A DNA stretch of 64,000 bases. It comes from Burkholderia pyrrocinia (GTDB taxonomy: Bacteria > Pseudomonadota > Gammaproteobacteria > Burkholderiales > Burkholderiaceae). The position numbers were made by a program, and so were the translations under genes. Below the pieces are notes generated by a model. That model saw only the letters and a list, made by a program, of their open reading frames with translations. It ran no database searches and had not been told where the DNA came from. Position 1 is the first letter of the stretch. Every line of letters starts with the position of its first letter. The stretch is from NCBI RefSeq assembly GCF_022809715.1, contig NZ_CP094459.1:2666001-2730000 (forward strand). Reading direction: 5' to 3'. Shown here piece after piece: positions 40,309 through 49,806 of the stretch.

Positions 40309-41190
40309 ATGCCCGGTCATCTGGTCCGCTTCAAGCAGGTCGACGTGTTCACGTCGGTGCCGTTCAAGGGCAACCCGCTCGCCGTGGTGTTCGACGCCGA
40401 TTCGCTCGGCGACGACGACATGCTCGCGATCGCCCGCTGGACCAACCTGTCGGAAACGACGTTCGTCTGCACGCCGACCGATCCGGAAGCCGACTACCGC
40501 GTGCGGATCTTCACGCCGGGCGGCGAACTGCCGTTCGCCGGCCACCCGACGCTCGGCACCGCGCACGCGTTCCTCGAAAGCGGCGCGCGGCCGCGCACGC
40601 CGGGCCGGCTGATCCAGCAGTGCGGGGTCGGCCGGGTCGCGCTGCGCGAGCAGGCCGACGGCTGGGCGTTCGCCGCGCCGCCGGCACGCGTCACGCCGCT
40701 CGACCGTTCGGACTACGCGGCGCTGGCGGCCGCGTTGCGCAGCGACGCGATCGATCCGGATGCCGAAGCGTGCGCGGTCGACAACGGCGCGCCCTGGCTC
40801 GTCGTGCGGCTGACGTCGGCCGACGCATGCATCGGCCTGTCGCCCGATCCGGCCGCGCTGGAGGCGATCACGCACCGCTACGGCACGCACGGCCTCGCGG
40901 TCTATGCGCCGCACGCCGACGGCGGCCCCGCCACGTTCGAAATCCGCTGCCTGATGACGGGCGGCGGCTTCGGCGTCGGCGAGGACCCCGTCACCGGCAG
41001 CGCCAACGCCGCGCTGGCCGGGCTGCTGACGCGGCAGGAACGCCGTCCCGGCACGTCCTACACGGCCCGCCAGGGCACGGCGATCGGCCGCGACGGCCGC
41101 ATCTTCGTCAGCTACGACGAGGACGGCACGACGTGGATCGGCGGCCACGTCGTCACGGTCGTCGACGGCACGTTCCGGTCACCTGACTGA
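40309..41190 (+). CDS. PhzF-family isomerase/epimerase-like protein
   Basis: 293 residues. Both halves of the diaminopimelate-epimerase-like fold are visible: FKQVDVFTSVPFKGNPLAVVF, SETTFVC, RIFTPGGELPFAGHPTLGTAHA in the first half and FGVGEDPVTGSANAALAGLL in the second. The Glu of SETTF is the expected acid/base residue. PhzF acts in phenazine synthesis, but no phenazine genes are near, so this is a general family member of unknown substrate. It starts 13 bp after the RidA stop. Confidence 0.88.
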   Translation: MPGHLVRFKQVDVFTSVPFKGNPLAVVFDADSLGDDDMLAIARWTNLSETTFVCTPTDPEADYRVRIFTPGGELPFAGHPTLGTAHAFLESGARPRTPGRLIQQCGVGRVALREQADGWAFAAPPARVTPLDRSDYAALAAALRSDAIDPDAEACAVDNGAPWLVVRLTSADACIGLSPDPAALEAITHRYGTHGLAVYAPHADGGPATFEIRCLMTGGGFGVGEDPVTGSANAALAGLLTRQERRPGTSYTARQGTAIGRDGRIFVSYDEDGTTWIGGHVVTVVDGTFRSPD

Positions 41191-41307
41191 CATTTCGCGA
41201 TGTGCGATGGCGCCGGCCCGTCCGGCGCCCCTCCGATTCGCCCAACTATCGCAAAAACGTTCCAGCCAGTAATATCGGGCCTAATCCGTTGTTTCGGAGG
41301 TCTGTCC

Positions 41308-41358
41308 ATGGTTGCGCATCCCGCGGACGAACAGACGCCGGAGCGACCCCAACCATAG
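41308..41358 (+). CDS. Short upstream ORF before the GGDEF-EAL gene
   Basis: 16 codons (MVAHPADEQTPERPQP) with the best ribosome site of the area: GGAGG at 41296-41300 and a 7-nt gap to the ATG. It is out of frame with the following gene and ends 49 bp before the ATG used for it. It could be a leader peptide, or the true N-terminus of the next gene separated by a one-base frameshift. Confidence 0.35.
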   Translation: MVAHPADEQTPERPQP

Positions 41359-41407
41359 CCGGCCATCCCGACGGATGGCGCACGCGAGCAGGACGCCACC
41401 CTCTTCG

Positions 41408-43747
41408 ATGAGCTCCGCCCGGTCCAACCCTACGCCGCCGACCCGGCCGCTGCGCGCGCCGCGCAAATCGCGCCGGCGCGCGCTATTCGCGATCCCGCTG
41501 CTCGGGATGCTGGCGCTTGCGCTGCTGTGGGCCGTGATCGTCGCGCGTCTGTCGGTCGAGAAGGACAGCGCGTACAAGGAAGCGGCGGCGTCCGCGGCGA
41601 TCCTGTCCTCCGCGCTCGAGCAGCATACGGTCAAGGCGATCCACCAGGTCGACCAGATCACCCGCTTCGTGAAGTTCGAGTTCGAGAAGTCGCCCGCGCG
41701 CTTCAATCTCGCGAGCACCGTCGAGAAAGGCGTCGTGCCGAGCGACACGCTGATCCAGGTGTCGCTCGTCAACGCGAAGGGCATCCTGTTCGCGAACACC
41801 GCCGAGATCCATCCGCAGCCGATCAACCTGTCCGATCGCGAGCACTTCAAGGTCCACCTCGCGCACAACGACGACCGCCTCTATATCAGCAAGCCCGTGC
41901 TCGGTCGCGTGTCGAGCCACTGGACGCTGCAGATGACGCGGCGCCTGAACAACCCGGACGGCAGCTTCGCGGGCATCGTCGTCGTGTCGGAAGACCCGAG
42001 CTATTTCACGAACGACTTCTACAACAACGCGGCGATCGGCAAGGAAGGCGTGATCGCGGTCGTGTCCGACACGGGCGGCGTGCTCGCGCGGCGCACGGGC
42101 TCGCTCAGCAACGCGCCGGGCGCGTTTTCCGCATCGGGCGTCTACCCGATCGCCGAGCGCGTGACGGGCACGATCATCGACCCGATCGACGGCGTGACGC
42201 GCATCGTGTCGTACCGCCACCTCGACGGCTACCCGCTCGCGGTGATGGTCGGGCTGTCGCAGACCGAGGAATTCGCGGATTACTACCACACGCGCAACGT
42301 CTACCTGCTGATGACGAGCTTCATCACGCTCGCGATGCTCGCGTTCTTCGGCGTCGCGACGGGCCTGATCGGCAAGCTGCTCGGCCGCGAGCGCGAGATG
42401 ACGCAGCTCGCGGAATTCGACCTGCTCACCGGCCTCGCGAACCGCTATGCGACGCTGCGCGGGCTGCGCAACGACGTGTCGATGCCGACGAGCCTGTCGC
42501 GGCTCGGCCTGCTGTTCATCGATCTCGACAACTTCAAGACCGTCAACGACACGCTCGGCCACAACGCCGGCGACATCGTGCTGCAGATGACCGCGTCGCG
42601 CCTGTCCGATGCGGTCGGCGACGAAGGCTCGCTCGCGCGAATCGGCGGCGACGAGTTCGTCGTCGTGATGAAGGGCGACGACGTCGAGCGGCGCGCGGTG
42701 CGGCTCGCGGAAGCGATCATCCGGATGTTCGGCGAACCGTTCGACGTGCGCGGCAGTTCGTTCGTGCTGCATGCGAGCATCGGCATCGCGCTGCACTCCG
42801 TCGCGAACGAGAGCGAGATCGACCTGCTGAAGAAGGCCGACCTCGCGATGTACAGCGCGAAGGACGCCGGCAAGAACTGCTACCAGTTCTATGCGCCGCA
42901 CCTGTCGCACCGTGCCGACCACCTGATGCGCTGGGAACAGCAATTGCGCGTCGCGCTCGCCGAGGGGCAGCTGTTCCTCGCGTACCAGCCGAAGATCGAC
43001 CTCACGCACCGCTACATCACCGGCTTCGAGGCGCTCGCGCGCTGGGACCACCCCGAGCACGGGATCATTTCCGCGAACGAATTCATTTCGATCGCCGAAT
43101 CGACGGGCCTGATCGTGCCGATCGGCGACTTCGTGATCCGCACCGCGTGCGAGCAGATCGCGCGCTGGCGCGACGAGGGCCACGACACGCTGACGCTCGC
43201 GGTCAACATCTCGCCCGTGCAGTTCTGGCGCGGCGACCTGATCGAGACGATCTCGAGCACGCTGCAGGAAACCGGCATCGACGCGAACCGGCTCGAACTC
43301 GAGATCACCGAAACCGCGATGATGGAATATCCGGAACTCGTGTCCGAGAAGATCGTCGCGCTGAAGAAGCTCGGCATCCGGATCGCACTCGACGATTTCG
43401 GCACCGGCTATTCGTCGCTGTCGTACCTGCACCGCTTCTCCGTCGACACGCTGAAGGTCGACCGCTCGTTCGTGCAGGCGATCCCGAACGATCGCAGCGT
43501 GTGCGTGATGGTGTCGTCGATCGTGCATCTCGCGCGCTCGCTCGGCCTGACCGTCGTCGTCGAAGGCACGGAAACCGAGGAGCAGATCACGTGGCTGTCC
43601 GCGCTCGGCGAGATCGAGGCGCAGGGCTTCCTGTTCTCTCGCCCGGTGCCGGCCGACGCGATTCCCGCGCTGATCGCGCGCTTCGGCGTGCGCGGCGACC
43701 ATCCGAACGTCATCGCACATCGCGCGACCGGCAGCACGGGCGCCTGA
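41408..43747 (+). CDS. Membrane-bound GGDEF-EAL cyclic-di-GMP protein
   Basis: 779 residues from the ATG at 41408 (ATG 41375 is an alternative; neither has a good ribosome site). One transmembrane helix (about 24-46), a periplasmic Cache-like sensor domain, a second helix (about 300-330), then GGDEF (intact GGDEF at 413-417) and EAL domains. The GGDEF lacks the RxxD inhibitory site. The EAL domain keeps the full catalytic set: FEALARWD (about 540), NISPVQF, ELEITETAMM, ALDDFGTGYSS, LKVDRSF, VEGTET and EAQGFLFSRP. It could therefore both make and break c-di-GMP, with the periplasmic signal deciding. It stands alone in the neighbourhood. Confidence 0.9.
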   Translation: MSSARSNPTPPTRPLRAPRKSRRRALFAIPLLGMLALALLWAVIVARLSVEKDSAYKEAAASAAILSSALEQHTVKAIHQVDQITRFVKFEFEKSPARFNLASTVEKGVVPSDTLIQVSLVNAKGILFANTAEIHPQPINLSDREHFKVHLAHNDDRLYISKPVLGRVSSHWTLQMTRRLNNPDGSFAGIVVVSEDPSYFTNDFYNNAAIGKEGVIAVVSDTGGVLARRTGSLSNAPGAFSASGVYPIAERVTGTIIDPIDGVTRIVSYRHLDGYPLAVMVGLSQTEEFADYYHTRNVYLLMTSFITLAMLAFFGVATGLIGKLLGREREMTQLAEFDLLTGLANRYATLRGLRNDVSMPTSLSRLGLLFIDLDNFKTVNDTLGHNAGDIVLQMTASRLSDAVGDEGSLARIGGDEFVVVMKGDDVERRAVRLAEAIIRMFGEPFDVRGSSFVLHASIGIALHSVANESEIDLLKKADLAMYSAKDAGKNCYQFYAPHLSHRADHLMRWEQQLRVALAEGQLFLAYQPKIDLTHRYITGFEALARWDHPEHGIISANEFISIAESTGLIVPIGDFVIRTACEQIARWRDEGHDTLTLAVNISPVQFWRGDLIETISSTLQETGIDANRLELEITETAMMEYPELVSEKIVALKKLGIRIALDDFGTGYSSLSYLHRFSVDTLKVDRSFVQAIPNDRSVCVMVSSIVHLARSLGLTVVVEGTETEEQITWLSALGEIEAQGFLFSRPVPADAIPALIARFGVRGDHPNVIAHRATGSTGA

Positions 43748-43817
43748 GCGCACCGCGGCCCGGCTGCGGCACACGTTGCGCGCTGCCGCAATTATTTCGT
43801 TTTCCAATCTGATTGTT

Positions 43818-43831
43818 TAGTTCATTAACTA
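43818..43831. promoter_or_regulatory. Dyad in the AT-rich region before chrA
   Basis: TAGTT-CATT-AACTA, a perfect 5-bp inverted repeat in an AT-rich patch (43790-43840) that stands out from the GC-rich surroundings. Likely promoter/operator DNA for the chromate transporter gene; no regulator gene is adjacent. Confidence 0.3.
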
Positions 43832-43949
43832 GCGTTTTCGCGCATGGCGGTGTCACGATGTGCGGCGGACAATTGGGAGGGCCAACGTATCGGCGGGCCG
43901 CCGGCACGCTCACACGCGCGAGATCCGGCCCTGCGCCAACACCACAATC

Positions 43950-45155
43950 ATGACAACCGTCGAAGTCGAAGCGACCGCTCGTGTCGAAGAGGCACAGGCA
44001 TCCCTATGGACCTTGTTCAAGGTCGTCGCCGGCATTTCGGCGATCTCGTGGGGCGGGCTTTCGATGATGGCGCAACTCGAACGCCACTACGTGGAACGGC
44101 TGCAGCGCATCGAACCGCACGTATTCGGCGATCTCGTCGCGCTCGCGTGGCTCGTGCCGGGCCCCGTCGGCTGCAATGTTGCGGTGCAGGTCGGCCAGAC
44201 GCTGCACGGCCGCGCCGGCGCATGGGTCGCCGGCATCGCAAGCGTGCTGCCGTTTTCCATCTTGATGACGCTGTTCGCGATCTTCTATCGCACGCCGCTC
44301 GTGCGCTCGCTTGCCGCGCCGATGCTGATCAATCACTTCGGGATGGTGCTCGCCGCGCTGATCGGCGTCACGTGGGTCAAGCAGCTGCGCATGCTCGCGC
44401 GCACGCGGCTCGAACAGGCGATCGCCGCGCTGTCGACGATTCTGCTCGCTTTCGCGCATAGTCCGGCCGCTTTCGTCGGGATTCTTTTCGCTGCGTTTGC
44501 AGCGGGCTGGCTGACCGGGCCGACGCAACGCGACGCGGTCGATTTCACGCTGTCGAGACGCGACCGCAACCTGCTCGTGCTGCTCGGCGTGCTCGTCGCG
44601 CTGTTCGCGGTGCCGCTGCCAGGCGATTACCAGGAGCAGCTGCTGTGGCCGCGCCTCGCGGGCGCCGGCATGACGCTGTTCGGCGGCGGCTTTTCCGCAC
44701 TGCCGGTGCTCAAGACGCTGTTCGTCTCGCCGGCCACCGGCATCTCCGATCACGACTTCACGCTGGCATTCGCGCTGTCGCCCGTGGCGCCGGGGCCGCT
44801 GCTGAACGTCGTGCCGTTTCTCGGCTACCTGACCGACGGCTGGGTCGGCGCGCTGCTCGCCACGGCCGCGCTGTTCATTCCGTCGGGTTGCCTCGTCGTG
44901 TTTGCGCAGAACCACCTGTCCCGGCTCAAGCGCCATTCGCGCTTCGAGCACGGGATGCGCCTGCTGCGCGCGGCGACGACGGGCTTTCTCATCGTCGCCG
45001 TCGTGAAGATCCTGCATCGCGAGCCGGGCGACCCGATTTACTGGCTGACGGGCGCGTTCGCGACGCTGTGCTTCACGCGCCTCAAGGTGCCCGTCTATGC
45101 CGTCTACGGCGCGGTCGCGGTTGTCTGCGGCGTGTGGCTGTGGGCCGCGCACTGA
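43950..45155 (+). CDS. chrA: Chromate transporter, CHR family (long, two-domain)
   Basis: 401 residues. Two homologous CHR halves are visible: the first with SWGGLSMMAQLERHYV and ALAWLVPGPVGCNVAVQVGQTLHG, the second with TLFGGGFSALPVLKTLFV and LSPVAPGPLLNVVPFLGYL. The PGP motifs are the family signature. ChrA extrudes chromate, lowering Cr(VI) toxicity; some members transport other oxyanions. ATG 43950 was chosen at the family start. No chrB regulator lies beside it. Confidence 0.86.
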   Translation: MTTVEVEATARVEEAQASLWTLFKVVAGISAISWGGLSMMAQLERHYVERLQRIEPHVFGDLVALAWLVPGPVGCNVAVQVGQTLHGRAGAWVAGIASVLPFSILMTLFAIFYRTPLVRSLAAPMLINHFGMVLAALIGVTWVKQLRMLARTRLEQAIAALSTILLAFAHSPAAFVGILFAAFAAGWLTGPTQRDAVDFTLSRRDRNLLVLLGVLVALFAVPLPGDYQEQLLWPRLAGAGMTLFGGGFSALPVLKTLFVSPATGISDHDFTLAFALSPVAPGPLLNVVPFLGYLTDGWVGALLATAALFIPSGCLVVFAQNHLSRLKRHSRFEHGMRLLRAATTGFLIVAVVKILHREPGDPIYWLTGAFATLCFTRLKVPVYAVYGAVAVVCGVWLWAAH

Positions 45156-45212
45156 CGGGCGGCGGCCGTCACTCTAGCGGACTCAACCGGCACTCACCGG
45201 CACCAGGCGACT

Positions 45213-45659
45213 TCAACCCGCCTGCACCGCGACCCGGCGTGCCATCCAGCGGGCGCGCAGCGCGTCGTACGCGAGGTTGAAGCAGAACGTGTACGGCAGG
45301 AAGAACAGCACGATGCCGAGGTCGAGCAGCAGCGCCTCGACGAGGCTCACGTTCAGCCACCACGCGGCAACCGGCACCACCATCGCGACGAGGCCGAGCT
45401 CGAAGACGACCGCGTGCGCGATCCGCAAGCCGAGCGTGCGCGACAGCCCCGCGCGCCGTTCGAAGCGGTCGAACAGCGTGTTGAAGGTCATGTTCCACGC
45501 CATCGCGATCAACGACACCATCACCGTCAGCACGCCGACGTGCGATACCGGCATGTCGAGCAGCCACGCGCCGATCGGCGCGCACAGCGCGATCGCGACC
45601 AGCTCGAACGCCAGCGCATGCAGAAACCGTTCCGTCACCGTTTTATTCATCTGTTTCAT
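45213..45659 (-). CDS. PACE-family multidrug efflux protein (bacterial transmembrane pair)
   Basis: 148 residues, four transmembrane helices in two BTP repeats: ERFLHALAFELVAIALCAPIGAWL and, with a parallel start, LRIAHAVVFELGLVAMVVPVAAWWL; WNMTFNTLFDRFE ends the first half. PACE proteins such as AceI export chlorhexidine, acriflavine and natural short diamines by proton exchange. It is divergent from a LysR gene, the standard arrangement for AceI/AceR. Confidence 0.9.
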   Translation of the reverse strand: MKQMNKTVTERFLHALAFELVAIALCAPIGAWLLDMPVSHVGVLTVMVSLIAMAWNMTFNTLFDRFERRAGLSRTLGLRIAHAVVFELGLVAMVVPVAAWWLNVSLVEALLLDLGIVLFFLPYTFCFNLAYDALRARWMARRVAVQAG

Positions 45660-45734
45660 GATTCCCTCCGATTCGTTACGTCATTCATGTCGGTCATTTT
45701 GATCGGCGAAACCGTATGAATCCAGTTTGATATC

Positions 45735-45749
45735 ATCGGTTTTACCGAT
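45735..45749. promoter_or_regulatory. LysR-type operator between the PACE gene and the lysR gene
   Basis: ATCGGT-TTT-ACCGAT, a perfect dyad fitting the T-N11-A rule, 22 bp before the LysR start codon and 75 bp before the efflux gene. Confidence 0.6.
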
Positions 45750-45771
45750 ATAACAAAGTCTGGAGCGCCAC

Positions 45772-46656
45772 ATGCGCCACGCCCCCGAAGCCCTGCTCGC
45801 ATTCGCCGAAGCCGCGCTGCTCGGCTCGTTCACGGCCGCCGCGCGCAAGCTAGGCAAGCGTCAGTCGACCGTGTCTGAGGCGATCGCGAACCTCGAGATC
45901 GATCTCGGCGTGCAGTTGTTCGACCGCTCGACGCGCGCACCGACGCTGACCGACGCCGGGCGCGCGCTGCTGCCGCAGGTGCAGCGCACACTCGAGGCCG
46001 GCGCGGCGATCGACCGCACGGCCGCGCGGCTCGCACGCGGCGAGGAAGCACGGCTGACGCTCGTCGTGTCCGATACGTACCAGTCGAAGCGCTACGAGGA
46101 AACGTTGATGGCGCTCGAACGGCGCTTTCCGGCGCTCGAGCTCGAATGCCAGATCGCCGAGCACGAAGACGTGCTCGACCTGATCCAGCAGGGTCGCGCG
46201 CAGCTCGGGCTGATGGCCGCGCGCGCGGCCTACCCGGCCGATATCGGCGCGGCGACGGTGGCGGAGGAATCGGAGATCGGGCTGTTCGTCGGGCGCACGC
46301 ATGCGCTTGCGGAATACGGCGATACGGAAGTGCCGCACGCGGCGCTGCGCGACGTGCGCGAACTGCGCCTCAACACCTATGTGAAAACGGAGGGCCGCAG
46401 CGCCGACGACCGGATCGTGGTCGGCACGCAGCACTGGCTGGCGCCGAGCTACCTGATGCTGCTGGAGATGGCGGTGCTGGGGTTCGGCTGGGCCGAGCTG
46501 CCGCGCTGGATGGTCGACCACTTCGCGCGCGATCGCCTGTGCGAACTGCGCGCACGCGGCTGGCCGCGCCGTGTGCGGGTGGATGCGGTATGGTCGCGCA
46601 ACCGCCCGCTCGGCCCGGCCGGCTCCTGGCTGCTCGACGCGATGCTGGCCGCGTAG
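45772..46656 (+). CDS. LysR-family transcriptional regulator (AceR-like position)
   Basis: 294 residues. The N-terminal winged helix (about 5-65) reads LLAFAEAALLGSFTAAARKLGKRQSTVSEAIANLE, followed by the periplasmic-binding-like effector domain. Being divergent from the PACE efflux gene, it probably activates that gene in response to its substrate, and represses itself at the dyad 45735-45749. Confidence 0.92.
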   Translation: MRHAPEALLAFAEAALLGSFTAAARKLGKRQSTVSEAIANLEIDLGVQLFDRSTRAPTLTDAGRALLPQVQRTLEAGAAIDRTAARLARGEEARLTLVVSDTYQSKRYEETLMALERRFPALELECQIAEHEDVLDLIQQGRAQLGLMAARAAYPADIGAATVAEESEIGLFVGRTHALAEYGDTEVPHAALRDVRELRLNTYVKTEGRSADDRIVVGTQHWLAPSYLMLLEMAVLGFGWAELPRWMVDHFARDRLCELRARGWPRRVRVDAVWSRNRPLGPAGSWLLDAMLAA

Positions 46657-46704
46657 CGGCGCATGCCGGCGCGCCCGCGGTTGGCGCCAGCCGGCACCTG
46701 AAGA

Positions 46705-47163
46705 TCAGAAGCCGCGCGACAGCACGGCCGCACCGACCGTGACGACACCGAGCACAAGATTGACGACGACGAGCAGGCGCACCGCGTTCACCGCGCGCGC
46801 GCCGTCCGGCCAGTTCTGCGCCTGCACCGCGCGGCGGATGCGCGGGAACAGCGCGAAGCGGATATGCCCGAAGATCAGCATCATCACGACGCCGAGCCCG
46901 GCCATCGCGTGCAGCGACCACGTCGCGTGCGCGCCGCCGAACTCCATCAGCAGGAAGCCGCCGGACAGCAGGATCACGATCACGGAGCCCGCCACCCAGT
47001 TGAAGAAGCGGCCGAACACGCCTTCGATCAGCGGCAACCGGAGCTGCGGCGACAGGTCGGACAATGCCGGACGCAGGCAGAAGTTCGCGAAGACCATCCC
47101 GCCCACCCACACGGCAACGGCCAGCAGATGAAGAAACAGCGCGACGGCAACAGCGTGGGACAT
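46705..47163 (-). CDS. CopD-family membrane protein
   Basis: 152 residues with four transmembrane helices. It begins AVALFLHLLAVAVWVGGMVFANF, the usual His-containing first helix of CopD-like proteins, and contains HAMAGLGVVMMLIFGHIRF. The family is related to the copper-resistance protein CopD; the small stand-alone members are of unknown function, possibly haem- or copper-binding. Confidence 0.82.
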   Translation of the reverse strand: MSHAVAVALFLHLLAVAVWVGGMVFANFCLRPALSDLSPQLRLPLIEGVFGRFFNWVAGSVIVILLSGGFLLMEFGGAHATWSLHAMAGLGVVMMLIFGHIRFALFPRIRRAVQAQNWPDGARAVNAVRLLVVVNLVLGVVTVGAAVLSRGF

Positions 47164-47346
47164 GGCGGCAATCCTGTGATGGGGTGGGTGCTGCGAACGG
47201 CCGCGTCGTACGCGGCATCGAACGTCGTTCGACCGGCCCGTCGCCGCGCGGTTCAGGCCCCACGCGCGATTTCACAATATTTTGCAAGTTCCGCGTGACA
47301 GCGCCACGCTTGCTTACCCGAATCACCCGAATCCGCGGTCCCAAAG

Positions 47347-47384
47347 AAAAGGCCGCACGTCCGCCGAAGCGGAGGTGCGGCCTT
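47347..47384 (-). terminator. Terminator of the parE-parC operon
   Basis: 10-bp perfect outer stem (47349-47358 / 47375-47384) extended inward, 35 bp after the parC stop, followed in the leftward direction by TTTTCTTT. Confidence 0.8.
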
Positions 47385-47418
47385 CGATCGCGATCGAACC
47401 GGACGATCGCGCGCGGCG

Positions 47419-49740
47419 TCAGCCGAGCAGCGGACGCAGCTCGTTGACGACCTTGAGCTTCGACTCCGGCGCGCGGCCCTTGCGTGCGCGCTTGCCGATA
47501 TGCGGCGCGAGCCCCGCATACGACAGCGTGTCGTCCTGCGCCTTGCCGCCGCGGCCGGTGCCGATCAGCACGACGCCCGCCGGATCGATCGCGAGCGCCT
47601 GCACGAGCGTTTCCTTGTCGTCGAGCGCCATCAGGATCACGCCGCGGCCGCCGCCGGACAGCGTCTTCATCTCGTCCATCCCGAACACGAGCAGGCGGCC
47701 GCCGCTCGACAGGCACGCGACCTGCGTCGCGTTCGGCAGCACGGGCATCGGTGCGAGCGGCACCGCGCCCGTATCGATCGTCATGAACGACTTGCCGGCC
47801 TTCACGCGGCTCACCATGTCGCCGACCTTCGCGAGGAAGCCGAAGCCGTTGCTCGATGCGAGCAGCAGTTGCTGATCGGCCGGCGCCGCGTAGTAGTGCA
47901 TCAGATGCGAGCCCGATTCGAGCTCGATCAGCGACGTGACCGGTACGCCGTCACCGCGCCCGCCCGGCAGCACCGATACGTCGACCGAATACACGCGGCC
48001 GCTGCTGCCCCATGCGATCAGGCGATCGGGCGTGCGGCACTGGAACGCCGCATACAGATGATCGCCGGCCTTGAACGTGAAGCCGGCCGGGTCGAGCCCG
48101 TGGCCCTTCAGCGCACGCACCCAGCCTTTCTGCGACACGACGACCGTCACCGGCTCGTCGACCACCTTCGCCTCGAACGTCGCGCGCTTTTCCTGCTGGA
48201 TCAGCGTGCGACGGTCGTCGCCGTACTGCTTCGCGTCGGCCTCGATCTCCTTGATCATCAGCCGCTTCATCGCGCTTTCGTTCGCGAGCAGCTCCTCGAG
48301 CTTCGCCTTCTCGTCGCGCAGCGCTTCGAGTTCCTTCTCGATCTTGATCTTCTCGAGCCGCGCGAGCTGGCGCAGCCGGATTTCGAGAATGTCCTCGGCC
48401 TGCCGCTCGGAGAGGCCGAACGCGCTCATCAGCGCGGCCTTCGGCTCGTCCGACTCGCGGATGATGCGGATCACCTCGTCGATGTTCAGGAAGACGATCA
48501 TCCGCCCTTCGAGGATATGGATGCGGTCGTCGACCTTCGCGAGACGATGGCGGCAACGACGCGTCATCGTCAGCTGGCGGAACTTCACCCATTCGTCGAG
48601 GATCGTCAGCAGGCCCTTCTGGCCCGGCCGGCCGTCGGCGCCGATCATCACGAGGTTCAGCGTCGCGTTCGATTCGAGGCTCGTGTACGCGAGCAGCGTG
48701 TTCACGAATTCCGTCTGGTCGATCGTGCGCGACTTCGGCTCGAACACGAGCCGCACCGCCGCTTCCTTGCCCGACTCGTCGCGCACCGCGTCGAGCAGGT
48801 CGAGCATCGCCTTCTTCGTGTTGAGCTGTTCGGGCGTCAGCGTCTTCTTGCCGAGCTTGAGCTTCGGGTTGGTCAGTTCCTCGATTTCCTCGAGCACCTT
48901 CTGGCCCGACGTGCTCGGCGGCAGCTCGGTGACGACGAGTTGCCACTGGCCGCGCGCGAGATCCTCGATCTTCCAGCGCGCGCGCACCTTCAGGCTGCCG
49001 CGGCCCGTTTCGTACGCCGCCGCGATTTCCGTGTCGCTCGAAATGATCTGGCCGCCGCCCGGGAAATCCGGGCCGGGGATCAAATTCATCAGCTCCGCGT
49101 GCGAAAGCTTCGGATTGCGGATCAGTGCAACCGCCGCGGCCGCGACTTCGCGCAGGTTGTGCGACGGGATTTCCGTCGCGAGGCCGACCGCGATGCCCGA
49201 CGCGCCGTTCAGCAGCACGAACGGCATGCGGCTCGGCAGCGTCTTCGGTTCGTCGAACGAGCCGTCGTAGTTCGGCATGAAGTCGACCGTGCCCTGGTCG
49301 ATCTCGTCGAGCAGCAGCTTCGCGATCGGCGTGAGCCGCGCTTCGGTGTAACGCATTGCCGCCGCGCCGTCGCCGTCGCGCGAGCCGAAGTTGCCCTGCC
49401 CGTCGATCAGCGGGTAGCGCAGCGAGAAATCCTGCGCGAGACGTACGAGCGCGTCGTACGCCGACTGGTCGCCGTGCGGATGGTATTTACCGAGCACGTC
49501 GCCGACCACGCGCGCCGACTTCACCGGCTTCGCGTCCGGGCCGAGGCCCATTTCGTTCATCGCGAACAGAATCCGGCGCTGCACCGGCTTCTGGCCGTCG
49601 CACACGTCGGGCAGCGCGCGGCTCTTCACGACGCTGACCGCGTAGCTGAGATACGCCTGCTCCGCGTAGTTGCCGAGCGTCAGCGCGTCGCTCTCGGGCG
49701 CGTCGGGGCTGGCAAAGAGATCGGAAGTGTTGTCGTCCAT
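47419..49740 (-). CDS. parC: DNA topoisomerase IV subunit A
   Basis: 773 residues. It forms the ParC2E2 enzyme that decatenates daughter chromosomes. The breakage-reunion domain has the catalytic tyrosine Tyr131 in [11 protein letters not shown]. The quinolone-determining segment reads [11 protein letters not shown]: the position of E. coli Ser80 is Gln92 and that of Glu84 is Asp96. A long coiled-coil region (about 380-500) is followed by a beta-pinwheel with [23 protein letters not shown] blades. It lies 66 bp downstream of parE. Confidence 0.97.
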   Translation of the reverse strand: MDDNTSDLFASPDAPESDALTLGNYAEQAYLSYAVSVVKSRALPDVCDGQKPVQRRILFAMNEMGLGPDAKPVKSARVVGDVLGKYHPHGDQSAYDALVRLAQDFSLRYPLIDGQGNFGSRDGDGAAAMRYTEARLTPIAKLLLDEIDQGTVDFMPNYDGSFDEPKTLPSRMPFVLLNGASGIAVGLATEIPSHNLREVAAAAVALIRNPKLSHAELMNLIPGPDFPGGGQIISSDTEIAAAYETGRGSLKVRARWKIEDLARGQWQLVVTELPPSTSGQKVLEEIEELTNPKLKLGKKTLTPEQLNTKKAMLDLLDAVRDESGKEAAVRLVFEPKSRTIDQTEFVNTLLAYTSLESNATLNLVMIGADGRPGQKGLLTILDEWVKFRQLTMTRRCRHRLAKVDDRIHILEGRMIVFLNIDEVIRIIRESDEPKAALMSAFGLSERQAEDILEIRLRQLARLEKIKIEKELEALRDEKAKLEELLANESAMKRLMIKEIEADAKQYGDDRRTLIQQEKRATFEAKVVDEPVTVVVSQKGWVRALKGHGLDPAGFTFKAGDHLYAAFQCRTPDRLIAWGSSGRVYSVDVSVLPGGRGDGVPVTSLIELESGSHLMHYYAAPADQQLLLASSNGFGFLAKVGDMVSRVKAGKSFMTIDTGAVPLAPMPVLPNATQVACLSSGGRLLVFGMDEMKTLSGGGRGVILMALDDKETLVQALAIDPAGVVLIGTGRGGKAQDDTLSYAGLAPHIGKRARKGRAPESKLKVVNELRPLLG

Positions 49741-49806
49741 CTGAATTCCGTATTCGTAAGTGGCGTGAGGCCGGGCCGGGCGTCATGCCCGGCCGCGCGC
49801 GGGGCT

